A stretch of DNA of 64,000 bases from assembly GCA_029204225.1 (NCBI GenBank), contig CM055098.1, forward strand, positions 55,810,537-55,874,536. The letters run 5' to 3'. A model generated the notes under the pieces. The model had not been told where the DNA came from. It worked only from the letters and a program-made list of their open reading frames with translations, and searched no databases. This document shows positions 43,535 through 56,910 of this stretch, one piece after another. The first letter of the stretch is position 1. Each line of letters opens with the position of its first letter. The stretch comes from Diphasiastrum complanatum (taxonomy: Eukaryota > Streptophyta > Lycopodiopsida > Lycopodiales > Lycopodiaceae). Position numbers and translations under genes: made by a program.

Positions 43535-43810
43535 ACAATATATTCAAAGCTCCCTCACAAGAGAGGGGGGCCCTTAAATAAGCAAAAGGCCTGCCAATGT
43601 GGAGCCCAAGTGGGAATTCCACTAATTTGGAAAATACAAGCGGGCCATAGATCGACAATATTCGAAACTTTCTTGCACGCATAGATCGGAATAGGGGTTT
43701 GGAAATACTGTATCGGTTGAGATTTCAGACAGGGTTAAGAGGTGTCGGTTGAGATTTGATGGAGTGGCTTTGGTTGAGATCCGATGGATGGCATCGGTTG
43801 GGAATCATCT
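43535..43810. repeat. Gypsy LTR and leader fragment
   Basis: 43560-43650 matches the gypsy LTR at 18625-18715 (GGGGGGCCCTTAAATAAGC onward). 43690-43800 holds TCGGTTGAGATTTGATGG-type units like the gypsy leader array. Both parts keep their strand, but their order is the reverse of that at 17-18.7 kb. Confidence 0.75.
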
Positions 43811-43879
43811 GAGCTGAGGCACTACCTGAGGTGGAAGCTTAGTTTACCACCATTCTGTGTGACAACTTGAGGTGTATTT

Positions 43880-44095
43880 CACTGTCACTGAATCCCAAAT
43901 TTCATGGCAAATCCAAGCACATAGAAATCTAGTATCATTTCATTCGGGAGAAAGTCTTCACAGGGCAAGTAATCTTTCAATACTGCTCCACAAGAGAAAT
44001 GGTCGCATACATCTTTACCAAAGCGCTTCCCAAGATCAAGCATCATAAGTTCTTTGACATGATGAACCTGACGAAGATACCAAGGCACCAACTGT
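43880..44095 (+). pseudogene. copia RNase H C-terminus
   Basis: It reads NPKFHGKSKHIEI, a stop, YHFIREKVFTGQVIFQYCS, then MVAYIFTKALPKIKHHKF and ends at TGA. This is the usual end of a copia polyprotein. The following TTAAGTGGGAC may be a worn polypurine tract with TGCTAGAA as LTR start, but no LTR match was found. Confidence 0.75.
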
Positions 44096-44099
44096 GACC

Positions 44100-47000
44100 T
44101 TAAGTGGGACTGCTAGAAATTAAGTTTACAATTACTCTTATTTTCTATTATCCTTGATTCTAGACATGTCAAAGTTATGATTGAATATTTGCCAGCATGC
44201 ACATACAAGGATAGGTCGACTAGTTACATCAAGTTATGATGATTACACATCGTACTTGCCACTATATTGATTTCACTTTGCACTCTTTAATTGTTTGTTT
44301 AAAAAAGAGTTAATTTACATTCTTTTGTGAAAAAGTCGTTGGGTCCTCTTGTCTTCTACAATTAATGGTCTCCATGTAAGTCTTAACAATAATAAAAAAC
44401 TGGGAGTATGCTTTTGGTTTACTGCTATTGTCAATGGAATTTTTTGGATGTATGTGTGAAAATAGTTTACTAGTTTGTCATTAATAGAAAGTAGCTGCAA
44501 CACTATTGTTTTACTACTCCAATAAATGTAGACAATTATCAATTCTAGATGGGGATACACAACATACACAGACGACGTGATATCATGGACCATAATGTTC
44601 ATACCATAGATAATACAATAATGGACGCTTGGTCTTTTGAGATTTAAAAAAGCCTCTCTACCAATGAAATCTAGATGTGATGTAGAGTGTATGTAAGGTA
44701 CTTATGACATATCATTATGGGCTAATGTCACTCCTGCTATTAGCCAATCTCCTCACTATAATCTCATTTTCTTCCATTTTTTTTTCAACGTACATGGTTG
44801 TTTTATTGGTGATGCTTAGGCTGTCACGTAGCATATGCTAGGACACTATTTCAGCAATAGTATCTACAATTGTTTTATACTACACATAGTATAGTAACAT
44901 GCAGTGGTGTAAAAAGGTAACAAAATTTTCATGAAGGAAATTTGGTCGAATGTTGTTGATAGAATTTTGTAAGAAACTCATTGGCTAAGTGCTTGAGATC
45001 AATTCACCTTTTGGGCTTCGAATAGAAAAGGCTCTATCTTTATTGCAAAAAAATGGACTAAATTCCATGAGATGGATATATAGTATCTAATTTTAAAAGC
45101 TACTTATTATTACATGGTTAGAATACTTCTTATGACCTATATATATAAAGCTCTTTTCAACAAATAATCTAAGCCAAGGGTTTCATATGTTTAATATAAA
45201 TGGTATGGTAGAGAAAATAGAGAAAAGGCCTTCAATTATTGATGGAAAGATATACAAAGACCTAGTTATCATACTTATAAACAAAAGAGAGACAAGAATA
45301 GAAAATATATAGAGAAAAGGTCATCAACTATGGATGGAAAGGTATACAAAGACTTCCTTATCCTACATATAATCACAAAAGAAAGAAGAATAGAATAACA
45401 CTATGGGGCAAAAAAGAAAAGAATAGAATAAATCTACGACCTAGTTACATGATTAATATATTTACTTTATGTACTATGTCAGTCTTTGGAATAAATTAGG
45501 TCTCAATATGGACAACAATTAGGGGCATGCAACAAAATTTGCAATTTCCACGCAATATCTTTTAGTTTTTTTTTGTTGAGGATGCATGTAGGTTATTCTC
45601 CTCAATCTAATTTGATTCCCAAAAAAAAAATGATAATTTGTCTTTCTTTGAGTTGTGATTTGTATTTGACCGTTATACAATTGTCATTTTGCATGATTTC
45701 AACTAGTGTAAATGTGATGCTTTGTAGTGATACATTGTTTATCTTTTTGCATACATGCACGCACACACACACACATGTAAATAGCTCTTGAGATTTTGTT
45801 GCATTCATAACCTCCAAAGACGTAAAATACAATGGAATCAACCTTTTTATAGTTGAACCCTTTTTTGCTTTACATGTCAAATGGCTATTTGGTTACTGTA
45901 TTACTTTTTCTTTTTCTTTTTATCTTTCTTGAAATTAGTTTAATTAGGTTGGAGCCTCTACCTTTTGTTTGGCTTCACTACATTGTTTATAAAATTTTAT
46001 ATAATTACATGTTATAACAAAATTTCCCTGCTACGCTTTTTGCCCCACAACAATATTATACTAAAATTGAGCTTCTAGTTTAGTTTTAGCTATAGGAGTT
46101 TGGCACAAGAGCACAAAATGCGCCATTATAGTTGTGACTTTGTTTTATTACATTAACATTATCTACCACAATCCAAGATTCATCTCATCCTCATGTTTTA
46201 TCATCTTTGAGATTGTACGAAGTTGTTGAAGTAGATATTCTAACTATTGTGGTTATGTAGCTTTAAAGCTTTGGTTCAAATCTCAGAGCAATAGTTCCCT
46301 CAAAGAAAAACAAGAGTCACTATTGCAAGTGAGTCATCCAAAACTTGGTGAAACCTATTCTCCCTTCGTTGTCATGTTGGTCAAACCATTCGTCTCCTTG
46401 TTGACATGTGGAGATAAGACACCAATATAGCTCCCCTAAAAGACTCTGTCACATAATAGGTGGAGTGTTGTTGGTGAAGAACCTTTCTCTAGTTCTCATT
46501 AAGTCAAACAAGTGAGGACATATAGGTACAAATGCGAGGTGATCTACCCAATGCAAGTTGCAATGCCCTTCAAAGACCTTCTACCCTTTTAAAAAAAGTA
46601 CTAAGTGCCATGCTTGAAATTTAACTTCCAAATAAAAAAGCTTGATGAGTAGATCTAGCCTCATATAAACACCAACAATTTCATGTATGTTTGTTTCAAT
46701 ACATGCATTAGAAGGTTTAAGGTCATATGTACTCTTCATTTGAAAGGTAAATGGTAAACTAGCATATCAAACTCAAAAAGGTGAATTATAAACTAGCATA
46801 TCAATATTAGTGTTATCAAAATCTATATGCCCTTACCAAGCCTAAGGGTGATGAATTTGGCATTTAAAATATTAATGCAAGGCTTGGAACTTGAAGGGCA
46901 TAATTCCACTCAAAATGAAAGGTATAAATTGTTATGCCATTCACATAAGTACACATGTCTACATTTTATGCCATTCTTTCAAATCATATCACTCACATTT

Positions 47001-47980
47001 ATCATGAAAAAGTTACTAAGAGGCTTTCAAAATTTTGCTTTCAAGATACAATACCTATTCATTAAACTTTTAAAATTTGAAAGGCAAATTTCAAAGTTAA
47101 CCTTCATTTTGATGTTTATTAATGCCTTTCTTTTGAAAGGCAAGGAGGCCTTTCAAGGGCTTTGCAAATTTCCGAGCCTTGTGGAGCAAACATGACCACC
47201 AAATTCAATAAAAGCTCTTTCATATTGTAAAAGATGTGGCTTAAGAAGTAAATTATTGCCATGATGACTAGGCTTCAATCTAGGTTTCTCCATTGACTTT
47301 CTTTGGATTCTAGTGAATTCCCTCCTTAAGGTTGGCCTAAGTGTGCATTTGTGCATAAAATATGCTAGCACAGTGGGAATCGTATACGCTAAGCTCGATT
47401 CCCCCAAGCTAGCAAGGTTCCCAATGTGAAATTGGTGAACCCCAGATAGTTAAATTTAACAATTTTTTACTTTTCTTTTAGGTGTTAGTAAAAGTAGGTT
47501 ACTGTGTTGTGCCACAATGGCTTTATGCGAATAACAATATCTTCCTCTTGTGATGATGTTGGAAGTCATTTACTTAAAAACAAAATGAAATGAAAATGGA
47601 TCCATTGACTCTCATGAAAAAATAAAAAACGCTTGCCTCAACAAAATCATAGTTGATGTGATCTAAAAGATCACGAGAGCCTCTCAAAATCTTGTTAAAA
47701 CTATTGAATCGTGTGAAAATAAAAGCAAAAAAAAAAAAACAATCTAGATTCGAACTGTTTCTTACTTGAACTCAAACTCGTCTCTCATGTAAGGTGAGAC
47801 ACACTAGCTAGTAGGTAGTGTATTTGTTGTGAAGAATCAAGATCAGCAAAATCATAAAGAACAGCTAAATTATAAAAAAACAAAAAAAAGAAAGAAAGGA
47901 GGGAGGGGCCAAGTGTGGCCCATGTGCAAGTTTTACAAGGTTGATCTAGCAGATCCAGTTCTGTCACGAATATATAATGT
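44100..47980. other. AT-rich intergenic DNA
   Basis: No gene is supported over almost 3.9 kb. Open frames at 45573-45880 cross a CA microsatellite (45757-45775), and one at 46827-47195 has no family motif. Homopolymer runs occur near 45620 and 47727. Confidence 0.5.
45209..45400. repeat. 91-bp imperfect tandem duplication
   Basis: ATAGAGAAAAGG and the following TATACAAAGAC segment occur at 45218 and again at 45309, with moderate divergence. Confidence 0.75.
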
Positions 47981-47982
47981 AA

Positions 47983-48143
47983 TGGCTCAATTGTTTCAGG
48001 TCAGGGCCCACAAGGGCCACCGCACCAACCCTAATTAGGTCACCGCCCAATTGTCCAGTTGTCTGGCTCAATTGTTTAAGGTCGGGGCCCACAAGGGCCA
48101 CCCCAACCCTAATTAGGTCACCGCCCAATTGTCCAGTTGTACC
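47983..48143. repeat. 81-bp tandem duplication with GGGCCCAC motifs
   Basis: TGGCTCAATTGTTT starts copies at 47983 and 48064. Each carries GGGCCCACAAGGGCCACC and CCCTAATTAGGTCACC. GGGCCCAC resembles TCP/site II promoter elements. It lies about 1.1 kb upstream of the PP2C start codon. Confidence 0.85.
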
Positions 48144-48399
48144 CAGTCAACAAAGCCCAGTTTCTGTGCTGGTGCGTTGTGATCCACTGCATCAGGATTT
48201 CAGGATCGTAAAATAAAGGTCGTAAAACAGGATCGTAAAACAAAATGATGAAGAAAAAGACGAAATTATTGTTTACATGGAACTGGGTTTTTATATTCTG
48301 ACCTTTGTTCAATTATCTGGAAGTAGGGTGGTTGTCAAGTGAGCTGCGTGTAAGGTACGCTGTGTACCTTTGTGGATGAGCATTGTTAGACAACCAGAA

Positions 48400-49229
48400 A
48401 GCTACGGTGGCAGCTTGTGAATGATCTTAGATGGTTTAGTGATTCAGGACTTATACGGGTGGAGATGACTTACGGATGTTTATCCAGATTCGGAATCGCT
48501 TCTCGCCTCTGTTGCATGAACACCAATGATCAATCCCTCGCGCTTCAGTTGTTCAGGTGCAAGATAGTACGAAAAGCTCGGATGTTGTCGTGTTACAGTT
48601 CGGAGCGGGTTGTTTCTGAAGTTGGAGTCAGTTCAATGATTCAACCCACGTTTGGATTCTGGCAGCTTTTCAGATTGTCGCGAGCAGCTGATTGGCAATG
48701 ATCGTGGTTATCGGCTGGTGGCTTTGAAGTATTTTTTGTCGTTCTCGATCCATATGCGTATATGCAATATAAGTCACTAGAGCGAACTGAAACTGGTGAT
48801 TGTTCATGATATCAAGCAATTGGTGACATAACTTGGAATTGTTTGGTCTTAAGCTGCTTGGTCTAATTTCTTTGGTTCAATTCGCTATCCTTCCATTAAC
48901 CAGGAAATAATACTGTGTTTGATTGCAGGGGTATAAGTTCACTATGAGATCCCAAATAGTTATTGCAGCTCTTGCATATAGCCGCTCTTAGCAATTGAGG
49001 TACGGAATGGTGAGAAAGCTATATGTTAGAAAGCTTCTCTAGAAATCTGCAAGATGCTTCGAACGAAAGGCTTTCTTGTGACAGTTTGTTATAATGTATG
49101 GTAACTCCTCTCTTGTATGTACCTTGGAAAACGACTCACCAGATACGATCTTATTTGGCAGAAGAGTCTGAAAGTTGAAAACTTCCAGAATTCAAAGTGG
49201 AGGACTTTCAAGGTCTTCTGTGGACTTTG
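48400..49229 (+). promoter_or_regulatory. Probable 5' region of the PP2C gene
   Basis: This GC-richer stretch before the PP2C start is not repeat-like. A possible acceptor TTTGATTGCAG at about 48920-48929 suggests a 5' UTR intron. The transcription start cannot be placed. A 94-residue frame at 48417-48701 has no recognised motif and is not called as a gene. Confidence 0.35.
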
Positions 49230-51647
49230 ATGGGGTGCTGCATGTCCACCTCGGAGGAGTGGTATGGATATGCTAAATCAACCGAGAAACCTGATTGGAA
49301 AAGTAGCAGAAAAAGACGAGCAAAGTCAACACTCGATGCAGAAGCAAAGCATGATGAGCAGCTCCTCCTTTTTCCAGGACGCATATGCCGTAATGGAGCA
49401 AGCAATATAGCCAGCTTGTACACCCAGCAAGGGAAAAAAGGAGTAAATCAAGATGCCATGGTGTTGTGGGAGGTTTGTACACTTGCGTCAATCTGCAACT
49501 CCGATGCTTTAAACTTCGAATTTAAGCTGCTCGCTGTTACTTTGTGGCCCTCTTGGGCTTTCAATCTAGTGTCCATCTCCACTACAATTCTATTATGCTC
49601 GTGAGTCTCAATTCCGTAGATCTTGTAAATTTTGCTTGATACTTAGAGACTATTTGACACTAATAAGATAAAAAACTTACCCGCAGACAATAGAATCGAA
49701 TGGGACGACCATTTTAGTGTCCTCGAAAAGACCAACGTGCTGAAGATCAATAAGAAACGCACTTCGTTTACCATCAAGATACTGAGTTTGTATTGATGAA
49801 AATATTGCAGGATTTTGGCTCGAGGAAGGACACCACGTTTTGTGGAGTATTTGACGGTCATGGACCGTATGGACACTTAGTGGCAACAAGAGTGAGAGAT
49901 TCACTGCCCTCTAAGTTACTATCTCAATTGCAAGCAGGTTTTTCGTCTCAATCAGATAAAAAGGCGAATATTTCAGAAAACGGAGGCAGCCTGGAAATGC
50001 CTACAGGTGCAGAAGATGAAAAAATAGATATGTCCCCTTATTGGACAGATGCGCATCTGCAAGCGTGCAAATTGATGGACAAAGAACTTCGAGTACATCC
50101 GTCCATAGACTGTTTCTCCAGCGGAACAACTGCTGTGACTATTTTAAAACAGGTGAGCTCGATTCTAGCTCTTTTCAATGATTTAAGCTTTGCAAAGGGC
50201 ACAAAAGTTATGAAGAGGCTAACAAACTTTCAACTTACAAAATTTTAAAACCATATCTTAAGAGGTCAACAATCTTTAGGAGAATTATTTGCTGCATATT
50301 TAGTTTCTCAAATGATAGCCAAATGCTGGTTTCAAGTTTCTCGTTTAGTGCTGGAGACACACTAACGTATGAGTCGTTTTTTAGGGTGAAAACCTGATCA
50401 TTGGGAACATTGGAGATTCTCGAGCTGTTATGGCAACTAAAGCTGATGATGATTCAATTATCGCTGTCCAGTTGACCGTTGACCTGAAGCCGGATCTTCC
50501 AGGTGCCGTTGTGATCTATTTGTTTGCTAAAGGCTACAGTGATTTGAAGTTTTGATTTGGATGCTCCTGAATGTTTGTAAAATGGAATGGCTGCTACCAT
50601 CTCACCATGAATAATTTCAGGGACTAATTTGCTCCCTTCCATTTGTCAAGGCTCTACGTTTCTGGAAAGAGACAGTCAAACGTTTTTGCAAAATTTCTTC
50701 GTTGAAACTTGAATTTTATAATTCCTTATAGAATTTCCACTGTTCAACAAAATTAAACATAGCAAGATTTCTTTTCTTAACTTCGTTTTTTGATAACTAT
50801 TTGCAGAAGAGGCCGAGAGAATAAGACAGTGCAAAGGACGAGTGTTTGCTCTAAACGACGAGCCAGATGTTCATCGTGTTTGGTTGCCTTACAACAATTC
50901 CCCTGGCCTTGCTATGGCCAGAGCTTTTGGAGACTTTTGCTTAAAAGATTATGGAGTCATCGCCATTCCTGAGATATCTTACAGGCGCATATCAGATAGG
51001 GATCAGTTTATTGTCCTTGCAACAGATGGAGTACGTTTAACCATGTACTTCGATGCAGATCCCACCATTAATGTTACGTGCTTGCTGCTCTTTATATTTT
51101 TGCATCCTTTTGAGTTTTGCTGGTTGAATGTATCTGACCAAACTTTTCGTATATCTGGCCAACTTTTTGCTAGGTTTGGGATGTCCTCAGTAATCAGGAA
51201 GCAGTTGACATTGTCTGCTCTGCTTCTTCGCGAAGAAGTGCTGCAAGAGATCTGGTGGAGTGTGCAGTGAAGGCCTGGAGGGTAAAGTATCCCACTTCTA
51301 AGGTGGACGACTGCGCCGTTGTGTGCGTGTATGTGAATGACATTGATTTTTCCGTCCAAGAAACTAATGACGAGCTAGACGATGGTCCTCATAATGTGAA
51401 ACAACTTCTACCGTACGTTAAATCAGACAATACAATCTCAAACCCCTCTGAGGTTGCTACCATAGAGGCTTTTATCAACAACTTAGGAACGGAGCTACGG
51501 TATGAAAATGGTCTTTCGGATGATATCAATTCGAAAGAGCACGAATGGTCTGCACTCGAAGGTGTAACTAGGGTCAATTCGTTGCTGAACCTGCCAAGAT
51601 TCGTTCCTGGAGTCGAGAATGTGGGAGTGCCTAAACGGAGGCGTTAG
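49230..51647 (+). CDS. Protein phosphatase 2C (PP2C), five exons
   Basis: A Mg/Mn-dependent Ser/Thr phosphatase. Exons 49230-49472, 49811-50152, 50385-50502, 50807-51030 and 51174-51647 join in phase through GT-AG introns to 466 residues. The start MGCCMST fits N-myristoylation (Gly2) with Cys3/Cys4 palmitoylation, so membrane attachment is likely. Motifs in order: NQDA (73-76), VFDGHGPYGH with metal-binding DGHG (96-99), SSGTTAV, GNIGDSRAV (202-210), LTVDLKPDLP, GLAMARAFGD (268-277), VLATDGVWDVLS (DG at 308-309), DDCAVVCVYV (354 on). All catalytic residues appear present. Residues 365-466 form an acidic, low-conservation tail ending KRRR. Layout and start resemble plant clade E PP2Cs. The upstream in-frame ATG at 49197 is less likely because it would hide the myristoylation site. 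Confidence 0.95.
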
Positions 51648-52350
51648 AAATTTAAAGCCTTAACGAACACAGATAAAGTTGAAAGATCTTTAACTTTCGG
51701 TGCAGCATGTTTTGTAACGGGATCAGCCCAATGCAGACAGACTGACAAAGTTCATTCTGTGCAATGTGGATGGCCGTACAGAATCCAGATCTATAACCTT
51801 CTTTCATCTACGGAGCAGGTTTTTGTTAGCTAATCTTCTGATGCAGATATTTCATTTGACATTTTCCAGTAACAGAATCATAAAGGATTAAAGCCTCGAT
51901 TATCTGCACATTTATGGTGAACCATAATGTTCCGTACGTCAAGTTATATCTCTTAAACTGCTGCAGACACAAGCGTGTTGATTGTGGCTAGCGTGGATAA
52001 AAGTTAAGGTATCCTTGGATCTCTGATATTCCGTTATTTTACCATCTTCCTCACATACCTACTATGATTGGTTAGAGCAATTGTTTTGTTCATCTTTATC
52101 AATTTTCCAAATTGGTTAGAATTGCCGTCACAGCAAGCTTTTGGACACAATTCCTGGCAATGTCAGTCAGATCCATTTACGCATTGCATCGATCGAGCAC
52201 AAGTGAAACAAGCTTCAACATTCGAATCGAAAGGAAGGAAGAATGTAAAATATTCGTATTCCAATGTGTGAAGGAATCAATAGCAGGTCATGAACATGTT
52301 TGCTTGTATTTTGTTTTCCGAGGGTGGACGTTTAAATAAGGTATTCTGTT
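51648..52350 (+). other. PP2C 3' flank
   Basis: This probably includes the 3' untranslated region. No clear AATAAA signal close to the stop was identified. Frames at 52068-52339 have no support. Confidence 0.35.
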
Positions 52351-53390
52351 TGCCCGTGCACCATTCCCAAAGTGTTTTACACTCACACTGTTTGTTTTGG
52401 TTTTGAGTGAAGTGGCCCAGCTTGAGGAGCCATCCACAACAATGCAATTGTAGAATTGGTGTGAAAGTAAAGTCTCAAGCTCAGTTGGCTTTTCCCTTAC
52501 ATAGTTATGTTGCTTTGAGCTTTGCTTGACCCAAGGTTTTAGTTTCTACAATATAAATGATTACCTTGGCAATCCATATTGTTCTTTTAGGAGGTTGACA
52601 TTATGCATCAATTCAAAGTAAAAGAATACATGGCAATACCCATAGTTCTTTCAAATAATTGCTGGATTTAGTTTGTTAGTGGACAATTTGATGTGGTCTT
52701 TTGTAGCCTTTTAGCACTAGGATAATGTCAATTACTATAAACAATATCAATTTGGTTCTTCCAATATTATTGCACTTCTTGTTGGTACTTGTGTTGTTTT
52801 GCTTGTAAATTGATATAATAGAGTCTCTACATGCACAAAAGTGGGTCTCACTTGCTCCACGCATTGAATTGCCCTTTACTCACTTCTTGTAGCACATTAT
52901 CATTTTTAGACATCATTTTCATTAGGGCACCAATTTTTAGTTTTTGGGAGGAAACCATATGTTTTGTTTTTGTACTTTGAATTTTCCTACATAGGAAATT
53001 TTTTATATTGATAAGTTGGGAGTACTTTCTTTGGAGCATTACTCTTTTGACACTAATGCACTTCTCCGCTTTATATCTCTTGGATTTGAATGTAGAATGT
53101 CATGTTCCAATTCTCAAGTTTTCACTACTAACTTCTATCTACTTTCACTACTTGCACTTCTTACTTTACATTGCAAAAAACAAGATTGATCCAAAAGAAA
53201 TAGCGATGACACATCAATAATAATAGGCTTAAAATGTCAAAAAATCATACGTGCGCACAAACATGCTGAATCGAAGCATACAGTAGATCGTTGGGAAGCT
53301 AATTTTGCAAGGAAAATTCATGCAGAATTACAGAATTTTCCGATTAACTGAAAAATAAAACCAAAAAAAGAAATGCAGGCCAGGAGCCAA
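52351..53390. other. AT-rich intergenic DNA
   Basis: No gene, repeat or RNA seen. Confidence 0.4.
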
Positions 53391-53391
53391 G

Positions 53392-53760
<369 letters not shown>

Positions 53761-53768
53761 CTCTGCTG

Positions 53769-53986
53769 GACACGTGTCAGTATGGCTAAAATTTGTTTTT
53801 GACATGTGTCGCGCAGCGTGTGTTGAAACATGCTGATGTGGCGAGACAAATGTCGTGCACACACTGGTCGGCGGTGTGCTGACAAAAAATTTAGACACGT
53901 GTCGCACAACATGTGTTGAAACATGTTGATGTGGCGAGACAGATGTCGCGCACACACTGGCCGGTGGTGTGTACACCGTCTCTATG
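53769..53986. repeat. 93-bp tandem duplication with GACACGTGTC sites
   Basis: Copies begin at 53801 and 53894 with GACAYGTGTCGCRCARC (Y is C or T, R is A or G), then TGTTGAAACATG and GATGTGGCGAGACA. Counting 53714 and 53769, the palindrome GACACGTGTC or its one-base variant occurs four times. CACGTG is the core of plant G-box and ABRE elements. Confidence 0.8.
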
Positions 53987-54990
53987 TCAAGCGCAAATTG
54001 GTGGACTACAATTTTTTCAAAATTGTAGAAACATATTAGAGTAAGGATATCCCAACCTTTTTGGACCTAGTCTCCACAATCCAATAACTATAGCTTGAAG
54101 CAAGAATAATGACATTAAGGCAAGAATACAAGTTGTAGAGTAGAAGCTGCCCTTGAAGCTTACACAATCAAGAGCAATCTAATAGAATGAGCAGCCTCCA
54201 ATACGACCTACTATCAAAGATTAAGTGTAATCAAGTTTAGTTTACAAAATATTCACAAAAACACAAGACAAATGTAGAGGAAACTTGAGATTGCCAATGC
54301 GCTCTCAAAATTCTCTCTCACTATGGAATGATAGATTGTATGTACAACATGGCTCTTCCTCTCAAATTAGGTAAAATTCAGCATGTATAGGAGACTAGTT
54401 GACATTTCTTGCCCTAATATGTCAATCTTACCTAACCCTAGAGCTATGTCATTGAGATGGTTAGGTTGATCAACTACCTCCATGATCTGAGGAGTTTGGT
54501 CCTATAATCTAGGAATCATGATCTACAAACATAACTAACCATCTGAATGAGATCTAACCTATCTAGGGTAGCGTTCACATGTGGCAACAAGGATTCACAC
54601 ATGTGACCTATGTACAAATTTCCACAGTTCAATCAAGTTAAAATTGCCAATTTTGACAAATTTCACACTCAAATTTAGCTTGATAAAACAATGGTGCATC
54701 TATCTACAACTCTAAGAGCTAATTTTTGCTTGAAGAATGAATACTCTTAGAAGTGTCTAAAAAAAATCCAGCTACAAACAATGAACTTTTGAGACTCCAA
54801 TAGAGAATGATGTCCATGAAGGATCTTTCACCACCTCTTAAATGATCCTTTACAGGATGTTCCATAGACATGTCTACATACATGTAGCACACTTCAAAAC
54901 CATATATCATGCCAAGCTACGAATTCCAAGGCATTTTGTGCACTTGATGATATATCTCTTAATTTATTAAGTGCATAAAGAATGTTGCCA
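53987..54990. other. Intergenic DNA
   Basis: No gene supported. It may contain 3' parts of the inverted copia element to its right. Confidence 0.4.
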
Positions 54991-54994
54991 AATC

Positions 54995-56060
54995 TAACTT
55001 GTCTTGCTTGATTCATATGATGGCTCCATCTTGTTACTCAAGGATTTTCTTGGAGTCCTCGGGTCTTGAGCCTTTTCCACCTCTTGACTCGACTCCAAGC
55101 CATCAATGATTTCAATTGGTAATTGATGATCCACACATGCTTCTTCAAACTTATAGTTCTTCCCTTCATAAATGATAACATCTCTACTAATTACAACTCT
55201 GTTAGTAGAGAAAATGTAATTGGAATGATCATGCACAAAGCATGTGGACTCAAATATTTCCAAAGCAAACATACTAAATGATGCTTTATCCTTTATGACA
55301 CCATAAATCAAACTATTACAAAAATAGTTATTCAATGAAATTGCTCTATCAGCAATAAATGTAGATTGGAAAGCATTCAACTTCATTGTCTTGTCATATC
55401 TACATAAAGTACTAAACATCATCAATCTTAAAGATAAGAAGCAAGCCACTTCATGTCTACTTATACTATCCAAGAAGGATTCAGAGATAGTAGACTCTCC
55501 ACTGCTCTTCACCCTTGCAAGATGCACACTTGAATGGAAAATTTGCATGCAACTTGATGACTTGGCCTTTGGATTTGAGGTCCTTCTTGGAGCTCTTGGT
55601 TTTTGAGGTTGATCCTCAAAATCTTCTCCTCTTGATGCTCCTCCTCAATCCTTGCAAGCTTCTTATCACCAAGATTTTTAGTTGCACTCACAATAGCAAC
55701 ATTAGCATCCAACTTAAACAATCTCCCTTGTTTAAATTCCCTTGCAATGCATTTCTCATTCATCACGATAGAACAAACCCCATGCTCAAAATTGACATCT
55801 AAGCCACTATGATCCATAGTTGACTAACAGTTAGCAAGTTTTTTTTGTCATTGATGAAACATAAAGGACATTGTCTAGATCCATACTTGTAGAAGATTCT
55901 AGACATAAAGAGATGGTACCAACACCATCTATTGTGCAGTCTTCATCACTTCGATAGAGCATCATTGAAAAAGTGTAGAATTGAGAAGAAGTCCTTTTCA
56001 TAAGTCATGTGGGAACTTGCCCTACTATCAATCTACCAAGTGTCTCTTGAATTGCCTTTG
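54995..56060 (-). pseudogene. copia protease and integrase pieces
   Basis: Protease starts near 56040 with a stop in front of IDSRASSHMTYEKDFFS, so the D-S-G loop has Arg in place of Gly. A stretch with GLDVNFEHGVCSIVMNEK and LFKLDANVAI (55817-55700) is its C-terminal part. Most of integrase is deleted. A long open frame at 55548-54994 includes the integrase end (IFESTCFVHDHSN, VVISRDVIIYEGKNYK). Confidence 0.7.
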
Positions 56061-56129
56061 CTTGTTAATTATTATGTAGATGCCATTAAATATGAGATTT
56101 TCTCATATTCCTCCCCTTCTTGTCAAGGT

Positions 56130-56910
56130 TCCCTTGTTTTCTCTCTTCTTGTGCTTTTTGCTTCTTGTAGCACTCGGATGCAAAATGCCTCTTCTTTCTA
56201 CCAAAGAAACATTTTAGACTTGACTTGTCTTTTCCTTTGAATTTGATGCTTGATCCTCCTCCTCGGCCTCCTTGCTTTGATTATTCTTGACTCCCTTGGT
56301 CTTCTTCTTGCCCTTGAATGAGAAATTTGCTTTCTCATCTCCATCTTGTAATGATAAGAAACTCATCCTAGCTTTTGCATGGGAGCATCCTACACTCTTC
56401 AACCACTAGTACACTATGGAGCTCATGAATAGTTGGAAAAATGTCTTGGATGGCAAAACTTTGAACCAAATTGGAGAAATCATCTCCTAAGCCATTGAGG
56501 ATCACTTGTACAAGCTCATCAATAGAAGCTAGTTCTTTGTTGAGAGACTTGATCCTTAGCACATACTCTTGTGCACTTTCATCACTTCGCCTCATGCTTT
56601 GCAAGACTTGGTTTCTTAGCATAAGCACTCTTGCAGTGTTGTTAGATTTATATATAGATTTTAAAGAATCCCAAGCTTTCTTGGCTAAAATATAAGAGGC
56701 TACCTCCTTCAAGAGGTCATTACTAAAATTCATCTCAATACAATGAAGTGCTAGTCTTGCCTTCTTCTTGTACTTTACCAACCCTTGTCCTCCAAGAGGT
56801 TCATCCTCTTCATCTAGGACAATATCAAAGAGGTCTTGGAGCACTAGGAGTGACTCCATCCTCACTTTCCATATTGAGCGGTTTGTAGAATTTAACCTCT
56901 TACTATGTTC
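56130..56910 (-). pseudogene. copia gag
   Basis: From 56905 leftwards: NSTNRSIWKVRMESLL, LQDLFDIVLDEEDEPL, YILAKKAWDSLKSIYKSN, VLRIKSLNKELASIDELV and ILNGLGDDFSNLV. The capsid is open from 56865 to 56368. A Lys-rich tail follows. The knuckle near 56160-56210 reads CFFGRKKRHFASEC, with Gly for the second cysteine. Confidence 0.85.

Noticed and set aside
48417-48701. 94-residue frame upstream of PP2C
   Set aside because: No recognisable motif; more likely 5' untranslated or promoter DNA.
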